A DNA stretch of 64,000 nt. Origin: Gremmenia infestans (taxonomy: Eukaryota > Ascomycota > Leotiomycetes > Helotiales > Hamatocanthoscyphaceae). Numbering within the stretch: the stretch's first letter is position 1; every line of letters begins with the position of its first letter. The stretch spans positions 1,364,001 to 1,428,000 of the forward strand of contig JAFEVB010000022.1 in NCBI GenBank assembly GCA_032629725.1, given 5' to 3'. A model generated the notes under the pieces. The model was not told the DNA's origin, searched no databases, and was given only the letters and a program-made list of their open reading frames with translations. The position numbers and the translations under genes were made by a program. Below, piece after piece: positions 1 to 12,331 of this stretch.

Positions 1-1746
1 TTGTTCCCGACGTTCAATTGGAAACTGGCTCGAGGATCGATGGGTTCCGGACTTCCACTCGGCCTATCACTGATCATGTTCTGAGGATCTTGGCCATAAG
101 CCTGAGGTCGCCTAGATGGTGTGCTTTGCGCAGCTGTTGTTCGGCTTGCAGACCAAGTATTTCGGTTTGATGGTGTCATTGCAGCCCCATCTTTCTCTCT
201 GTTACTCTTTCTTCTGAACGGGCTTTGGAAGAAACCACTTTTCTTCTTCAGCACCGTCTTTTCTACTGGGGGTCCCGCTTGCTTGATTGGGGACGTCTTT
301 CCACTTGGGGGTTCTTGGCTTGAAAATGACGTCGGGTTGGAATACTCGCTGTTTGAGTCGCGGCTTGAAGGCCTCGCGGGACTATGTGCCGAGCTTCTTT
401 CAGAAGGAGGACCCGTTCGGCATAACATGGTCATCCCATCCATAGGATAGGGGTCGTGGGGGACAGCGGCCAGCGGGCCATGCTGAGACTGTTCAAATTG
501 CAATTTACTCGGCTGTGTTTGATAATCAAGCTGTGGTTGTCGGGACCGGTCTGGAATCGCCTTCTGAGGTGTCAAGGTAGCCTCCCGGCTAGGAGGAGTT
601 CCAAGATCATGTCTGAGGTCTTGGGATAGAGCTGACTGTGGATCATGATGAGATTCGTAGGTTGATGGTTGAGGAGATGAGCTTCTATACGCAGGGTTGA
701 TGGTCCGCTGAAATTGGGCAACAGAATAACTCTCATCCTCGGAAGCTTCTGACTGACTGTCACTAACATCCCCACGACGGAAGTTGATGTACTTTGGCGG
801 ATCAGGGATCTCCTGCCCAGTCCCATGGTCTCGGATGAAGGCAGCAATATCCTTCTCAACTTCGCAGTTTTCAAGCGAGAGTCGGACCTTTTCGCATGAT
901 GCATCATCACTGACACAGACAGTAGAGGCAATGTTCGCAAAGTTCCAGAGGCTGCTCTTCATAAAATCCAACCTCTCCTCTTCCAGGTCCTGAAACTTGT
1001 CCGCCGCGGCCTTCCAATCTCTGTTCCATCGGCCAGTTGTTTCCTCGAGAGCCTTAACCGCGTGTTCGTAGTCGGTGTTTGATGTCGCAACAGTAACTTG
1101 GGTCTTCTCTAACTTCGCCTTGTTCTTTCGTTCCTCTTGCCCCATGACCATATGGCCTTGTGCCAAGTATCCTTTGATCTTTAGACATTCTTGCTCGTAT
1201 CTGTCTCGAGTCTAGTGGAGTGTAAGCAGTAATATTGATTGACTCAAGGCAAAGAGCTAACCTTATTAACTTGATTTGTCTGTTGCACCTTGACCTTCAG
1301 TAGCTTCTCAATACCACCCTGCACGATCTTTCGTCTCTCCTTCATGGCACCTGCAAAAGCCGCCAGCGGCTCCTCGAGTTCCGTCCTCATTTGACCAGCA
1401 TTAATTTGATGCGACTTCCCCATCTGCTCGACCTCTCCTCGCATAACATCTAAAGAAGCTCGAAGTGTACCGGACTCAACGGATCCCAATGGCTTTCGTG
1501 ACAGCTGTAAAAGCTTGCGGGAATAATCTTCTTCGATTGAAGAGCGAGCTGTAGAGTGTTGTTAGCGAGAGCAAACAGATGACGACGAGTAAACAAACCT
1601 GTGTAAAAAGCTTTCAACTCATCGCAAGTCTGTTTTGCATTGTGCATGCGTGTTAGAAGAGGATCAACCCCAGAATCGTCCTTTCCCCAAAAGTTGTTAG
1701 CAAAGCTCAAGGCCACGGAGGGACCATCTGATATTGTGCCGGGCAT
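1..1746 (-). CDS. F-BAR domain protein of the Cdc15/Imp2/Hof1 type (3' end off window)
   Basis: This is a membrane-curving F-BAR scaffold of the kind that organises the contractile ring and septum. Exons read 1746-1599, 1548-1262 and 1211-1, with two 50-bp GT-AG introns (1549-1598 and 1212-1261). The start at 1746 gives MPGTISDG, followed by the hallmark SFANNFWGKDDSGVDPLL near residue 13 and a helical F-BAR region to about residue 265 (EEDYSRKLLQLS, then a KVKVQQTNQVNKTRDRYEQECLKIKGY-like stretch). After that comes a Ser/Pro/Gln-rich linker with many phosphorylatable sites. The frame is still open at base 1, so the SH3 domain expected at the C-terminus of this family lies outside the window. 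An in-frame ATG at 1773 is an alternative start. Cdc15/Imp2 versus Hof1 cannot be separated without the C-terminus. Confidence 0.85.
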
Positions 1747-3125
1747 GATGCCCAACTGTTTTGTTGATATCAAGCTCCACTGCGCAGACGGAATCGAAAG
1801 CCCACGTTCAGAATCCTCGGCTGAAACAATCGATGGATGTGTAACTCGGACTCGAATAATGAGGGATGTTCAACGAAGAATTGGAATGAAATGACTGAGT
1901 GTTAAGCGCAGGGGACAAGCTTAGTGGAGTGGTGTGGAGAGCTTTGAATTGTTTACTCTGGGCGTGTTGCCATGATGGCAACGATTCTCGGTATCTATCA
2001 CGTGATACTCCGTCATCTTCAGACGATGCGTGACAAGCCTTATGTACTCTGTACTACCTTCCATAAATCAACCGTCCATATTATATTGCATGTCCTAGGT
2101 ATAATTTATGGGAGATGTGAAGAAGAGAGGTATTTTGGAGAAGTTGGCTTGAAGCCTCTTCTGAGGGGACATTTATATTCAAATACCTACTACTATGAGA
2201 TCTTAAAGCGGTATTTTGAATTTACAGCTCTCATCCGATCTCTGACCAAACCTCTTAGAGCAGCAGCGACCTTCAGCTCATATAACAATACCTTGCATAT
2301 ACGAACTTTAAACTGTTGATGACCAAGAGCGGGTTGGTTGGCTAACTATCTCTATATCGGCCATCGGGTTTTTCAAGAACGCTTCAAATGATTCTAGTGA
2401 CATGCTAGTAGTGTTTGGCGATGAAGCTGAATCAGATATCTGCAGGACCACTACCTACTGTATAGGACTTGTCACAACAAGCATCCCAATTAGCATTTAG
2501 AGCCACTCACACCAAAAGGGACATTGTTTCAAGCGTTCCCCCTCACCTCTCTTCCCCTCCCTGCATATACAAACGAAGTTAAGCTTCCCTTTCCCCTTGT
2601 ACTTACAGTACTGTATTGTACTGTACTATACTCTGCAGCAGTACTCCGTCTGTGGGGCGATCAAGTGCTGGCTTTGGATTGAATGCGCAATTGCACCTGT
2701 ACTCGGTATATCCCGATATAAAGACTCTTCTCGAGCAATATCGGCATATTCTTTTCCATAAAAAGGATGGAAATATCGTGAAATTAATCCTGCTGTACAT
2801 TCTATCACGAAGAAACATTTAGATGCACTCGATGGTCCCTTGGGCTTCCAGAATACCTAGCTTGAGCTGGCAACGCTAACTCCATTTGGACGCAGCCGCA
2901 CTCTTTGCCGGTGCGGTCGCGACTTCTCACCTTCGTCAACCACGGCGATTTCAACACCCTCGACCAAATCCCATGCAAACACCTCCCTCCCCTCCCTCCT
3001 CCATCGACGAGCGACCCCACTTGCCTCATCAATGCCCACACCTCCCCGGTAGACCTTTCTTTCGGCTCTAGAGAACGAGAGCTAGCTCGCCGGAGTGGGT
3101 CTGCGCCAGTATAACAGCAACTTCG
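1747..3125. other. intergenic region between divergent F-BAR and NOT1 genes
   Basis: No supportable gene. The short reading frames on both strands have no family resemblance. Around 2598-2640 lies an irregular run of TGTACTGTAC-type words that resembles the longer array at 60838-60870. The pyrimidine-rich stretch from about 2940 to 3060 probably belongs to the NOT1 leader. Confidence 0.6.
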
Positions 3126-6100
3126 ATGGTCACCTCCAGAGGGGCCTCTTTTGAACCTTCGCTAGCACAACAGCAGCAGCACCAGCAGCAACCGCAGTCT
3201 ATTGTGACCGCCGGTGTCACTCATTCACCTCAAGGGTCCCATCACGGCCCCTTGAGCGCTGGCGCAAGTCCCAGCATCAACAGCCCCACTGGAGCAAACC
3301 AAGTCACCAAAATCGTCGTTGCCCAGGTCTCGCTCCTCCTTGGCTCCTTAAAAGAAGATAAGGATCGCAATCCGAAGTGGGAACAACAAGCTGAGCAGCT
3401 CAGAAAGGTAGGCTTTGTCGCCTTTGCATTTAATAGGATTGGAATAGCCACTGACTCGAGCCTCATAGCTGATCGATGAGAGCGGCATGGAAGTATTTCA
3501 AAAGTTCTTCTGTCGTCTCGTGGCTGGCAGCGCTTCACAGATCTTTCCAAGCCTAAATAGACAAGCATCGAGCGCCAATAATGGGAACTACCAATTGCTT
3601 GTCGAACAAATGGACGCGATATGTACCAATGCCGAGCAGGCAGGGAAGATTGCGAATGCCATCGAAACGGCGAACGAGGACATATTCCGTGATTTCGACC
3701 TCTCAACGTTCATGGAGCACTTCAAGCTAGACGCGCTCGAAAAGACAATTCTAGCTTTAGCATTTAAGACTGGCCCGAGACCAGATCTCAAAACAAAAGG
3801 TCCGTTGACCACGTTTTAGCATTGCGATCAAAGACTGACAAGTTCTAGCAAATGCCATACTCTCCACCAACTTCACGAACCTCGTCGAGATACTGGCTGA
3901 TCCAATTACTTACGGCCATGCGCAGCTCCCTATTCATCTCTTGACCAAAACTATCGGCCAATACATCCAGGAGCGTCCGCCAAGCTTCGACGACAACGCG
4001 CACCGAGAGCTCGCGGCAGCAATCCACCGCAGGTACCCTGAAGATCATAGTCACATACCTACAGATCTCCTTGCCGCCCTTTATCTGTGGACGAGTCTAA
4101 GCGACCGCAACCCGCTAGTGTTATATATAAAAGAGAGAGGCTCCACCATGACAGCAGACGAAGAAACCTGTAGAAATCATCTCCGCGTTGCCGGAAACAT
4201 ACAGCGCGATGAAGAGCAGGTTGCTGCTGCGCTGATATATACCACCATCAGTCAGACGCCGCCTTTCTCCACCTCTACTTTGGTTAGCAGTCTTCAAAAG
4301 GAGGTTCCCAGAGACTTCAACTGGGGAAAAGTTCTCTCGTATTTCGACCAGCCACAGTTAAGGATAACATCGGACCAATTTCTCAACCTTTACGAAGCTC
4401 TACGGCCATTGGCAGTGAACGAGAATCTTGATATCCAGCTACTTTTTGGTGGAAAATGGGTAAATTCCGAGACCCAATTATCCTTCCTTTGTGCTATTCT
4501 ATCCCTTACGCCAGACCAACTCGACGCGAAAACAATTCCAGCTCTTGAAACTTCCTTCGACCAGAGTGACTTCGGGGTTCTGGAGCCCGGGCTCGCATCG
4601 CGTGCCTCCTATGCCGTCAGCCACCCTCTTGTGTCTTTGGTTGCCTTGACAGCTATAATGGACGTAGCTTTAGATACACAACCAGCATCTGATACTTATG
4701 AAGCTAGGCGACTTTTTCAAAGCGTTATTGTTCCTAATTTAGATATATTCCTGGTCTCTGCTTTTGGGGTACCAAAGCCATGGTCGGAACTTGCACACGA
4801 TACCATCAACACCTTGTTCGACCGATTTCTGTACAAAGCTGACCCCAACTATGATTTCGTTCTTATGGCGCTGTGGCGAAAAGACAAGGCCTGGGTTGCG
4901 TCCCGCCTATCAGATCTCCATGCGAGAGCTCCCTTAGAGCTGCCAACAATCCTCCTACATGCCAAGAGACATAAATGGCTAGATGATTTGATACCAATTC
5001 TCAGTGGCTTTGGACTGGACCTTGCAGCGTTCGCTCATGCAGAAGATGCTTATTCCCTCGACAAGTGGGCCGAATCTCACTCGACACACCCCGAGGAGCT
5101 TGCGCGTGCTCTCATGACCTTCTTGAACATCAAGTCTCAACATGAGTTAGACGCCCAGCGCTCCGAAGATGGGCAGAGGGTGTTAGTCAGTGTCATGCTT
5201 CCTGTTCGGACCATATCTGCTCTTCTCCATATTTTAGAAGACATACTGCCAAAGTCGCCGGTGCCAGACCTCATCACCGTGCAACGCCAATGCATCACGG
5301 CATACCCCAGACTCATCAACTATGGAGAAGGCTACGACGATATCATCGATAATAATGGTCTGGAGTCGAATTCCTTGCCGATTGCAGCAAACGAGAAGAT
5401 GGAGGAGCATTACAAACGCATGTACAACCAAGACCTACAGCCCAAACAAGTTGTGGAAGCTCTCTCAATATACAAGCACTCGCGCTCCCCTACTGATCAG
5501 GATGTATTTGCTTGCATGATACATGGCTTGTTTGACGAGTACGCCCTTTATGGCACATACCCATTAGAGGCATTAGCTACCACCGCTGTTCTATTTGGCG
5601 GAATCATTCAACACAAGCTCATATCCGACCTTCCACTTGAGATTGGCCTCTACATGATTCTCGAGGCTGTTCGAGATCATCCCATTGACCAATCGATGTA
5701 CAAATTTGGATTGCAAGCCCTGATTCAGCTCTACCCTCGATTATCCGAATGGCCAGGGTTCTGCAGACAACTTCTTCAAGTTCCGGGTCTGCAGGGAACC
5801 GAAGCTTGGATCAAGGCGGAACAAATCGTTCGCGACGCTGACCAGGAAGAATCTTCTCGTAACGGCGATGCTCATCAGTTGATGAATGGCGGGGGCATCA
5901 CTAACGGCAATATCGATGAAATACTCGCCGCCGAGCCTAGTGCACCCGCATTTAGTGCACTGCATGTAGATCCAAGTTCTTTGCCCGAATACGATGACCC
6001 TTCCTCGGATGTCCAAGAGAAGATACAGTTCGTCTTGAACAACGTCACGGCGGACAATCTAGAGTCAAAGTTCAGTGAGCTTAAGGATTCGATGGATGAT

Positions 6101-9100
6101 TACACTCAAACATGGTTTGCGGGCCATTTGGTTGAAGAACGCGCCAAGATGCAGCCAAACTACCACCAATTATACCTCGATCTTGTCAAGCTGTTCGGCA
6201 GAAAGTCACTCTGGGCAGAAGTTCTGCGGGAAACCTATGTCAGCACCATTCGCATGCTTAATTCCGAGGCCACCATGCAGTCTCAAACTGAACGAGCACA
6301 CCTAAAGAACCTGGGTGTTTGGTTGGGCTCCTTGACTCTCGCTCGAGATAAAGCTATCAAACACAAGAATATCGCCTTCAAGCAACTTTTAATAGAGGCA
6401 TATGACACGCAACGACTGATAGTCGTGATCCCATTCGTCTGCAAGGTACTTGCTCAGGGTAAATTCTCTACAATATTTAAGCCACCGAATCCTTGGGTCA
6501 TGGACATCATCCACCTTCTAATTGAGCTTTATCATCACGCAGAGCTAAAGCTTAATCAACGATTTGAGATTGAGGTTCTTTGTACGGAACTAGAACTGGA
6601 CCACAGAAGTATCGAACCTTCTTCAGACATCATGAATCGTATGCCTCTAGTCGAAGAAGCGACAGAAGTCATGGCCCCAGAGATCCTAGACAGATTCGAT
6701 AACATGTCCATGAATGGCCTCGTTGCTGGCGTTGGAAGTGGCAGGTTCTCTCCTCAAGAGATTGCATCTTCAATCCCTGACCTCGGCCCGCTACTTACAT
6801 ACCCTCCTGTGAACGACATGGTAAACCAAACTCGTTTACGTGAAATCCTGAAGACTGCCATGAACCGCTCGGTGCAGGAAATCATCGCCCCTGTCGTTGA
6901 ACGCTCAGTCACAATTGCCGCCATATCGACTGCCCAGATGATCCACAAGGACTTTGCGACCGAACCGGACGCAGATAGATTGGAGGCAGCAGCCATCAAT
7001 ATGGTCAGGAAGACGGCTGGTAGTCTTGCTCTGGTCACCTCAAAAGAGCCTTTACGAGCAAGCATAACCAACCACATGAGGACCCTATCTGCAGACCATG
7101 GTCAAGGACTTCCAGAGGGAACCATCATCATGTGTGTCAACCAAAACCTGGAGGTGGCCTGCAACCAAGTGGAGAAGAAAGCCGAAGATCGCGCTGTTCC
7201 CGAAATTAAAGAGTTGATCGAACCAGAGCTGGAACTACGCCGTCAACATAAGCTGACAAATCCAACCGACCCTTTCATTGATCGGGATCTGAGCCGCTGG
7301 TCCTGGACAATCCCAAATCCGTACAAACTGCAGCCCAATGTAGACGGCTTAAATATGCAGCAAATGGCCATATATGAGGAATTTGCTCGACAACCACGTG
7401 CCCCGCTAGCTCTTTCTCTTTCGGGCACTACCCACGTCGCCACGTCCTCTGATACAACAAGGTCAGTGGCGAATGAGGTTCTACAGGATCAGTACGCAAT
7501 CCCTAATCTTGCAACGCCGGCAGCGGAGCCTCCTGTGATGCCTCACCTGGGCAATCAGCAACTTGCCTATGCTCAGCCAAATACTAGCATGGCTAACGGA
7601 AGACTTCCTATTCCAATGGATACGAGAAGCATGATGGAAAGAGTACAGAAAACCCTTCTTGAGCTACAACGCGCGACAGCAGAAGCTCCTGAGCAGCATT
7701 TCGAGGATCTAACCAAGAGAGTTCATGAAGAGTCTCAGCCAGTCTTGAAATCTCATGATGAGCTTTGTGATTTTGTAATCAAAAGCCAGCATGGGCCAAG
7801 CACTGAACCGCTTGATCTTTTTATTGTTGATCAGATCTGCCGTTTACTTTTCAGTGGAACTCAGGACCAACTTCTTATAGAAACCTTGGTGTCTGCGTTG
7901 CAAAACATTCGTAGGATCAGCGGTCGGGTTGCAGGCCAACTCGCTCTATTTATCGGCGACGTCGAAGATGAAACCCTGCTTAATATTCCCCTGGTCACAA
8001 TCTTGATCGAACACAATCTGGTCCAATTACGACGCATTGACTCAGCTGCCTCCAAGGCGATATTGGGCAGAAAAGAAGGCTCACTTGACTCCCTGTCCTC
8101 CTTACTTGATTACGTACTTCTTGTTGATCGCCCCCCCGCCCTGTATGCCGATTTTGCCAAGAGTTTGGAGGTTGCATGGCAATGGATCGAAGAAGATCCG
8201 TCTATTGAGGTTGGGCAACAGCTGAAGCAAAAGTTGCTAGACCACAATCTACCCCGATCAATTGGCCGCAGTATCGAAGACTACCGAGCCGATGAAAAGC
8301 TTGTCCATCGCCAAGATCAAATGGATTATGTCTTCGATGAGTGGGTTCATCTCTGCCGGAACCCCAATGCAAGTGAGAAGGCGGCACCACAATTCATCCT
8401 GCAGATGTACAAGGGGCAACTAGTTAACGAGCGTGATGGAATGTGTTTGTTCTTGCGGATCAGTATCGATGCATCCGTAAAATCTTTCGAACAACACATG
8501 CAGACCAGCGGTAGTCTCGACGAAGCTTACAGCACAGTTGACTCGCTAGCGAAACTGATCTCTCTGATCGTCAGTGGACGTGAGCGAGAGATTGAGGGCC
8601 AAGGCGCAGTTCAACCGACCAAGGCTGAATATCTCAAATTTGTCTTGTCTCTCACGGTTTTGGTCCTGAATCACCATCATGTCGTGCGTGGAGATAACTT
8701 TAATCAGAAGGTGTTCCTGCGGCTGTTCTCTACTCTTCTCTGCGAGATGAATAATTTCGACGGTGAATTGACGGACGTTGAGCAGCGAGATATTCTTTTC
8801 GTCTTTGCTGGAGTCTTTCTGAAAGTGCGTCCGTCACACTTCCCTGGCTTTATTTTCGGTTGGCTTCCCTTGATTTCCCACCGAAACTTCATGCCTCAAC
8901 TATTGAGACTCCCAGATCATGCTGGATGGAGCCGTTTCGCCAAAATTGTGGAAAACCTGATGCTCTTTGTTGGCGAGCTCCTCAAGCCACTGCACCTAAG
9001 TACAGTGACGAAAGAAATATACCAAGGGGTTCTGAAGTTTATTGTTGTCTTGCAACACGACTTTCCCGAATTTGTGGCCGCCAATCACTCCAAGCTCTGT

Positions 9101-9925
9101 GCCAACATTCCCAGTCACTGTGTCCAGCTCCACAATCTGATTCTGGATGCAAAGCCCAGCCCTTATCTCAAGTCTCTAGATCCATTGCAGCCAGGGTTGA
9201 AGGTCGACCGTATCAACGAGATTCGCGAGTTTCCAGACAACGAAAGCGATGTCGAGGCTCCTCTGCGGCAGAGCGAGTTATTCGAGATTCTTGAACAGGC
9301 ATTGCAGACAGGTCCTTCGGAGGATGCTGTTGCACATATTGCACATGCAGCGCAACGCAGGAACGGCCGACAGACTGGGCCTGGTTTTGTGCCTATAAAT
9401 GTGGACCCTAAACTCTTAGACTCACTTGTTGTGTATACAGGCATGCATGCTATTACCAGGGCAGAACAGACGAACGGCCCAGCGTACATCCAAGCATCCC
9501 CTGATGCAGCGTTACTTTCTATGCTAGTTCATGAGCTTAATCCCGAGGCACGGTACTACTTCCTCAGCAGTATTGTCGACCAGCTCCGATATCCTAACAA
9601 CCATACCCACTACTTCACCCAAGCCTTGTTGGAAATATTTGGAACCGATCTCAATGACCAAGAAGAATCTGATATTCGGGAGCAGATCATTCGCATTCTC
9701 TTAGAGAGGTTGATGGGACAATGGCCACAACCGTGGGGAGTGGTTCTCATAATCCAGGAGCTCGTCAAGAACGAGAAGTACATGTTTTATGAATTACCAT
9801 TCGTTAAGTCGATTCCGGATGTAAGTTCCCTTGGCATCTACTTGATATCAGGATTCTAACAATATCATCAGATCGCTGAGCGTTTTGCTGCCCTTGCATC
9901 ACGTCCTCTTCCACCTATTGTGTAG
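3126..9925 (+). CDS. NOT1: CCR4-NOT complex scaffold subunit Not1
   Basis: Not1 is the large scaffold of the CCR4-NOT deadenylase and transcription-regulation complex. Exons are 3126-3407, 3469-3799, 3849-9820 and 9872-9925. The introns (61, 49 and 51 bp) all have GT-AG ends, and the last two show CTGAC/CTAAC branch sites. The product is 2212 residues, a normal length for fungal Not1. After a Gln-rich N-terminus (residues 15-30) come helical repeats, then a MIF4G-like CAF1-binding region at roughly 920-1135. A DUF3819/CAF40-binding module follows at about 1185-1330 (MNRSVQEIIAPVVERS). The conserved NOT1 superfamily-homology domain runs from about 1815 to the end (FAGVFLKVRPSHFPGF). The last exon encodes only 17 residues (IAERFAALASRPLPPIV). 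The upstream start gives the shortest N-terminal extension that keeps the Gln-rich leader. Confidence 0.96.
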
Positions 9926-11103
9926 ACAGGGCCAGTCTGGCACTCATCACCAGAGGTGACCAGCATAAGCACCAAATACGAATTACTTCCGATTACACCC
10001 GAATCACAAACATCACCACCTCAACGTCTACAGAGCCCAGTTTCTAATTGTTACATATCCTATCAAGCACAAACGGCGTTCTTTGTCACAGACCATTGAA
10101 GGTTTTTTCTGCATAGCGAGCGAGGAACGGATATTTTTGCAAGACTTCTCGGGCGGGGTTCACGGGAATGGAATTGCCTTTTTTTCTCTCCTACTTAATG
10201 CATCCTACATGATAATGTTTCGTTCCTTCTTCTGTATAAAAGACAGAAAAGGGCAAAATACGGGCATGGAGGCGCGGGAAACAGATTATACGGCGCGAAC
10301 ATGGTTCTTTGCTTTACGCTTGTATTCCATGTAGAGTGGGCAGGGAGACTGTATGTATCATAAAATAGGAGTTGTGATTTTCTGAGACCGGACTTTTATT
10401 CTGTGATGATGATTTGATTCTTACTAATTGGGTGAGTCTAGCTAGTGTTGTTTCAGACTGGTACTTTTGCAGATCCTGGGTTCTCGATTTGATCTGGTCC
10501 AAAGCACGACCTCGGGGCTAGCTCTTGGTGCATACCGTGAGGCGGATTGTTTGCTCACTTTCTGGCGCGGAGTTGGTGATGGCTTCGGGATCTATGCAGC
10601 TAGATAGACAATTAACGCTGCGAACATAGGTACATTAGGATATGCGTAGGCTGTGCGTTATAGTGCGCCGATGTCCTTCCGAGAATGTGAATCAATCAAA
10701 CAGATATAAAAAGTTGGAAGAAAGGAAGCATGGGGATGATGAAGGAAGGAAGGAAGGAGGGAGGGAAGGAGGGATGTTGAATATTTTAATTACATGTTTT
10801 GAGAGTATTGTTATCCATTTATGATATCTCACTGTTCTAAGTCGAGGCGTTTGGAGGGTATGTTGCATTACAGGGGGTTCTTGCACTTCTATAAGAGGAT
10901 TTATGACGTTGAAAATTGACAGAGCTTCTGAGGCAAAGTGATATAGAATCATTCATTTGATACCCAGGTACTATGGAGTGTGTCAAGCTTATTTTGTATT
11001 CGTTCCACAATACCACAGCTTCTTCTTCTCTCACTCCTCTCACTCCATCCCTTGACAGATATGCAGCCTCGAAAAATGCTAATTGGTATTTCCTCCTCGA
11101 AAA
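9926..11103. other. intergenic region between convergent NOT1 and SDR genes
   Basis: Holds the 3' ends of NOT1 and of the dehydrogenase-like gene. A purine-only GGAA/GGGA tract lies at 10741-10774. Nothing coding is supported. Confidence 0.6.
10741..10774. repeat. GGAA/GGGA purine microsatellite
   Basis: Low-complexity tract of GAAGGAAGGAAGG followed by GGGA units on the + strand. It lies in the NOT1 3' flank and is probably ordinary slippage sequence. Confidence 0.8.
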
Positions 11104-11902
11104 TCACTTTGCCCTCTCAAGTGCTGCGTGCCCCAAAGCCACCAATGCTTCTGCATCTGACAACGTATCATCCTTAGCCCCATTCAGCGCAACATATATC
11201 ATTGCAGCAGCCAACTCATCCACTTGTATGCAGCGCTTATTCCCCATCATCCAACCAAACGCATCTCGAGGACTCGTAACATCCTTTTTGATTACGAATG
11301 GCGCCTTTACAATCACCGTCTCCCAAAGCCCTTCCGTCTCTTCCTTTTCTGCGAATGAGAGCATATTCACTTCTGCTTGTCCCTGGAATCAGGGTTAGTA
11401 TTCAATACCTATACCGTGAGGGCATATTCTTTCTACCTTCAGCTTCCGCATATTTCCTGCGAACCATAGGGGTTTGCTTTGGTCTCTCTCGGTCATGCCG
11501 CCGCTGAGATGCAGATAGCGGAATTTCTTTTGGGACTCTGCTAATGTTGTGGAAAAGGCATTGGCGAATGCAAGTGGGTAGTCAATTTCAAGGGCCTTGT
11601 CGCCAGCTGTTGTCCCCATGCACCTGATCTAGTCAATACAAGCAAGAAAACACCTGAAAGACATGTAGGATCGAAGCTGACCATATGCAGGCATCCGCTC
11701 CATAAATTCCTTTGATATCGTCGTCTGAGTAAGAATTGAAATCGTTCTTCACTAGTATGTGTAGTTTGGAGTTATCGCTGATTTTGTCTGGGAGTAGACG
11801 GCGGGAAAGAGCAACGATGGATGTGATGAATGGATTTCGAAGGCATTGGTTGAGGACTTCGGATCCGATAAAACCGGTAGAGCCGGTCACGATGAACTTC
11901 AT
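11104..11902 (-). CDS. atypical short-chain dehydrogenase / NAD(P)-binding epimerase-like protein
   Basis: A 228-residue Rossmann-fold protein. Exons are 11902-11682, 11623-11437 and 11382-11104, with GT-AG introns of 58 and 54 bp. The N-terminus MKFIVTGSTGFIGSEVL has the GxxGxxG dinucleotide-binding loop right after the first strand, the signature of NAD(P)-binding epimerase-like proteins. The splice after CIW restores CMGTTAGDK, and the second splice joins MRKLK to GQAEVNML. The size and the missing classical YxxxK motif point to the atypical SDR group, whose substrates are usually unknown. It is divergent from the IMPACT-family gene 429 bp away. No specific reaction can be named. Confidence 0.82.
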
Positions 11903-12331
11903 ATTTCTTGCCGAAGTCAAGTATCAGAGGAAATGATATCTCGAAGACGTTGAAATGGTCTCGGTGTGATGTGAGGTAGAGTAGGAGTGAAATAGTACAA
12001 CATTAATATGAGACGATAGAATCTAATTCCGATAACTCCGTGGTATCCAGAAGGATCAAATAACTCTCAGAGGCTGTAGAATTGTTTGTCAACACGATAC
12101 AAACGATGTTATGGAGTGAAACGACACACAGTAAAGTCCTCTACCTGGATGTAAGACGTATATTTAAGCTTAAGCTTCTCAAAAAGGGGGGTGAAGTTAC
12201 CCCACATCGCTTCGCTTGGACGTGGGTCGGGTGGGGTGGTGCCTGCAGTATACAGTATGTATATACGCGGATCTCCTAGAACATTCAACACAACCTACAA
12301 TACCAAACAACCTTATACAATAATAGCAAAT
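11903..12331. promoter_or_regulatory. divergent promoter region, SDR / IMPACT-family genes
   Basis: Spacer between two diverging starts. It contains AT-rich stretches (GTATATTTAAGC near 12150) that could act as a TATA-like element for the + strand gene. No clear transcription-factor array was seen. Confidence 0.4.
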